A stretch of DNA of 64,000 nt from CBFIGX01 sp965662265. GTDB taxonomy: Bacteria > Bacteroidota > Bacteroidia > Flavobacteriales > UBA7430. The first letter of the stretch is position 1, and each line of letters begins with the position of its first letter. Under the pieces are notes generated by a model. The model was not told where the DNA came from and made no database searches. It saw only the letters and a program-made list of their open reading frames with translations. The stretch spans positions 1 through 64,000 of the forward strand of contig CBFIGX010000004.1 of NCBI GenBank assembly GCA_965662265.1. Reading direction: 5' to 3'. A program made the position numbers and the translations under genes. Of the stretch, positions 62,117-64,000 are shown piece by piece.

Positions 62117-62662
62117 CTAGGAACCTAGATGCGATGTAATTTTTAAACTTAAAGGCTTAGTGGTACTTAAAAAAAAGTCAATAAGTTGTCCTTCTGGATT
62201 TATAAGATATTTTTGAAAATTCCATTTTACCGAACTAGAACTTTGACCATTAGCCTCCTTGTTACTGAGCCATTGATATATTGGATGCTGGTTGTCACCT
62301 TTGACGTCTATTTTTTCCGACATAGGAAATTCTACGCCAAAATTAGATCTGCAAAATGTTTGTATACTTGATGCAGATCCTGGCTCTTGTCCACCAAATT
62401 GATTACAAGGAAACCCAATAACTACGAGCTCATCTTTGTATTGCTCGTGTAGTTTTTGCATGTCTTCGTATTGGCTAGTAAAGCCGCATTTAGAGGCTAC
62501 GTTTACAATGAGGATGTGTTTACCTTTGTAGGCGCTCATTTCTATTTTTTCTCCTGTTAATGAAGTGTAAGACAAGCCGTGTATGCTTGATCTTTCTTGG
62601 GCTTCACCAGAAGTACAACCAAAGAGTAGTCCCATAATTAAAGTGAATATATTTTTTGTCAT
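62117..62662 (-). CDS. glutathione-peroxidase-like thiol peroxidase, exported
   Basis: A 181-residue peroxidase. Start set at 62662 (MTKNIFTLIMGLLFGC); the longer frame to 62698 adds a poor tail. The leader fits a lipoprotein signal (LLFG-C), or cleavage before Gln at 'GEAQ'. Catalytic Cys is in 'VNVASKCGFTSQYEDM', Gln in 'IGFPCNQFGGQEPG' and Trp/Asn in 'SSVKWNFQKYLI'. As a Cys-type enzyme it more likely uses thioredoxin than glutathione to remove peroxides. It ends 7 bases from the CPBP gene start. Confidence 0.9.
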   Translation of the reverse strand: MTKNIFTLIMGLLFGCTSGEAQERSSIHGLSYTSLTGEKIEMSAYKGKHILIVNVASKCGFTSQYEDMQKLHEQYKDELVVIGFPCNQFGGQEPGSASSIQTFCRSNFGVEFPMSEKIDVKGDNQHPIYQWLSNKEANGQSSSSVKWNFQKYLINPEGQLIDFFLSTTKPLSLKITSHLGS

Positions 62663-62743
62663 ATACAAAATTAAACATTTAAAATGAGAACGCCCCATTG
62701 TTTAGTATACCTTATGCTAATGATAATTCGAGAATGGATTCTA

Positions 62744-62935
62744 TTAATTTTGATACGGGCTTTCAGGGATTATAAGACTCAAGATGATATAAGGTAGTAT
62801 GCCTATACCCAATATAAGTACTCCCATCACAAAAGCCACTCTAAATAGGATAGGATCTGTGTTAAAGTGTTCCGCCATTCCAGCACACAAACCAGTTAAC
62901 TTACCATTGTCTTTATTTCTATAAAGCTTTTTCAT
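62744..62935 (-). CDS. small PspC-domain protein
   Basis: A 63-residue protein: 'KKLYRNKDNGKLTGLCAGMAEHF' followed by one long hydrophobic helix, the whole of a PspC domain. Start set at the ATG 62935, two bases after the stop of the upstream gene; the frame to 62986 would overlap it. PspC proteins answer membrane stress or act as small membrane regulators. It is downstream of, and likely co-transcribed with, the partial gene at the window edge. Confidence 0.88.
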   Translation of the reverse strand: MKKLYRNKDNGKLTGLCAGMAEHFNTDPILFRVAFVMGVLILGIGILPYIILSLIIPESPYQN

Positions 62936-62937
62936 TT

Positions 62938-64000
62938 TTAAAAATCGCAGTCTATACAAGTTAATCCTTCTCTGGTCATTTTCCAATACCTATTTATCAT
63001 TTTTTTGTCGTAGGTGTTAGTGGTGTTTTCTATGTCGAATATAAAATGTTTTAAGTTCTCATCAAGATATACAGTCATTCCCTCCGGTATATATAGTGTT
63101 AATGCTACAGATTGAAGCCTAAATCCATCTTTTTCATTCACGCCAAAGTAATTTTCAAAGTAAATTTCATCAGCTAAAACCGAAAAATCATATTGGATAT
63201 TAGACGCATTTACTTTTGCGACTTTTTGGCTATTGCCACTGGCAAATTTATCAATCGATATTATGGGTACTTTTTCATTTGATTTTTGAATGTCCAAAGT
63301 CACATCTGTACATAATAAACTCTTTAATTCATCCTCCAACAAATAGCTCGGACTTTCTTGATGTATATTAAAATAAGGATTGTCATTTAAATCTAAATAT
63401 ACTGTGTCTGATATGAATTCTAAGTCAAGACTTTCTGTAACTTGGGTATTATTACTGAAGTTATTACTTGTTTGTGATCCGACATAAAGCAAACTCATCA
63501 AACCCACAAACCATATTCCTCCTAGTATTGTTCGAACTGTAGTAGGTTGTTTTGGTGTATTGAAGAGGATTCTAATAGATATCCATATCAATTGCGCTAC
63601 GGGAACTCCAATGAATAAGAAAAGACCAAACACTGTAAATCCTTGAAGTTTTATGTCAGATATTATTAATGGGAAATAATCATATAAATTAAAAGGATCT
63701 ATCCTATTACCATTAATATTAATTAACGAATCACTCGATCCAACAAGGTTCGACAATATAATTAGAGACATAAATAGGCCTAACATTAAGAGAATTCCGC
63801 CAATAAATTTTCCTATAAAATTAATGATGTATTTGACTATATTAACAAAGAAACTAGCAATGTTTCTAACGATCTGTTTAAATTGATTGGCTTCGTGGCT
63901 ATTTTCTATATCTCCTACATTTTTTTTAAAGCTGTCGAGCTCCTTTTGAATTGTTTTTTTTATGTTCTCTGCAGTAACCTTTTCCCCTTTCATTTGCAAT
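62938..64000 (-). CDS. PspC-associated envelope-stress-type membrane protein (5' end outside window)
   Basis: The last about 353 residues of a larger protein cut by the window end; the frame runs to the edge without a convincing start. Visible: a charged segment ('EKVTAENIKKTIQKELDSFKK'), four hydrophobic segments (about 45-165) and a periplasmic-type C-terminal domain ('EFISDTVYLDLNDNPYF', 'LQSVALTLYIPEGMTVYLDENL') like the tail of Bacteroidota PspC proteins. Its downstream partner is a small PspC protein, which supports this. The N-terminal PspC domain, if any, would lie outside. Confidence 0.8.
   Translation of the reverse strand, partial: LQMKGEKVTAENIKKTIQKELDSFKKNVGDIENSHEANQFKQIVRNIASFFVNIVKYIINFIGKFIGGILLMLGLFMSLIILSNLVGSSDSLININGNRIDPFNLYDYFPLIISDIKLQGFTVFGLFLFIGVPVAQLIWISIRILFNTPKQPTTVRTILGGIWFVGLMSLLYVGSQTSNNFSNNTQVTESLDLEFISDTVYLDLNDNPYFNIHQESPSYLLEDELKSLLCTDVTLDIQKSNEKVPIISIDKFASGNSQKVAKVNASNIQYDFSVLADEIYFENYFGVNEKDGFRLQSVALTLYIPEGMTVYLDENLKHFIFDIENTTNTYDKKMINRYWKMTREGLTCIDCDF

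Overview
The window is a low-GC, gene-dense bacterial chromosome segment from the Bacteroidota, most likely a marine or freshwater relative of the Flavobacteriales. The evidence is the mix of type IX secretion (T9SS) C-terminal signals of both kinds (PNPS/PNPN-type tails at 733 and 32753, a CHU_C-type tail at 9789), the Bacteroidota promoter form TAnnTTTG in front of many genes, the lack of Shine-Dalgarno-like leaders, and familiar gene groups such as serC/HAD/serA, exbB/exbD/tonB/folC and TPR/comA/DUF368/aroE. No insertion sequence, prophage, CRISPR array or plasmid function was seen; nearly all of it looks like core chromosome.

Layout. 1-630: the 3' end of a 23S rRNA gene, a 5S rRNA gene and a terminator, i.e. 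the end of an rRNA operon. 733-5826: a T9SS-exported beta-propeller protein, then a minus-strand operon of an LTA-synthase-like phosphoglycerol transferase, a lipid kinase and a 2-oxoglutarate/Fe(II) oxygenase. 5930-14601: a fused alpha/beta 2-oxoacid dehydrogenase E1, histidine degradation (ftcD, hutI) around a T9SS type B protein, chorismate synthase and a dicarboxylate/amino-acid symporter. 14726-24306: purL, the serine operon serC-HAD-serA, a ferredoxin facing a LuxC-type acyl-CoA reductase, and purine nucleoside phosphorylase. 24374-24627: a Leu-Lys-Lys tRNA operon. 24739-32708: a GNAT-like protein, an SDR, shikimate kinase, threonine aldolase, an FtsX-type permease, a NamZ-type exo-muramidase, a MORN-repeat protein and sucC. 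32753-37690: a reprolysin-like T9SS metalloprotease, biotin carboxylase, smpB and an outer-membrane barrel protein. 37918-43603: pcm, then a plus-strand run of Gfo/Idh/MocA oxidoreductase, lipoprotein, polyprenyl glycosylphosphotransferase, 3-hydroxyacyl-CoA dehydrogenase and SCO protein. 43600-47774: minus-strand operon TPR - comA - rhodanese - DUF368 - aroE. 48041-53527: glmM, a cysteine desulfurase, then rpsP-rimM-SUI1 and an acyl-CoA dehydrogenase. 53617-61048: anmK, a lipoprotein, an amino-acid dehydrogenase, nhaD, exbB-exbD-tonB and folC. 61154-63999: tRNA-Val, a CPBP-like membrane protein, a glutathione-peroxidase-like protein and PspC-type envelope-stress proteins, the last cut by the window edge.

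Themes. Several genes serve the cell envelope: the LtaS-like enzyme with a lipid kinase that could recycle its diacylglycerol, DUF368 (a family linked to undecaprenyl phosphate recycling), a polyprenyl sugar-phosphate transferase, GlmM, and NamZ and AnmK, which belong to MurNAc recycling. Three shikimate-pathway genes (aroC, aroK, aroE) are scattered. The most attractive under-described items are the comA-rhodanese pair (possible sulfite supply to sulfolactate and perhaps sulfonolipid synthesis), the HAD phosphatase inside the serine operon (a candidate phosphoserine phosphatase), the LtaS-like/lipid kinase/oxygenase operon, the long EEAPA(A/V) repeat tail on ribosomal protein S16, and several unexplained inverted and direct repeats in intergenic regions.
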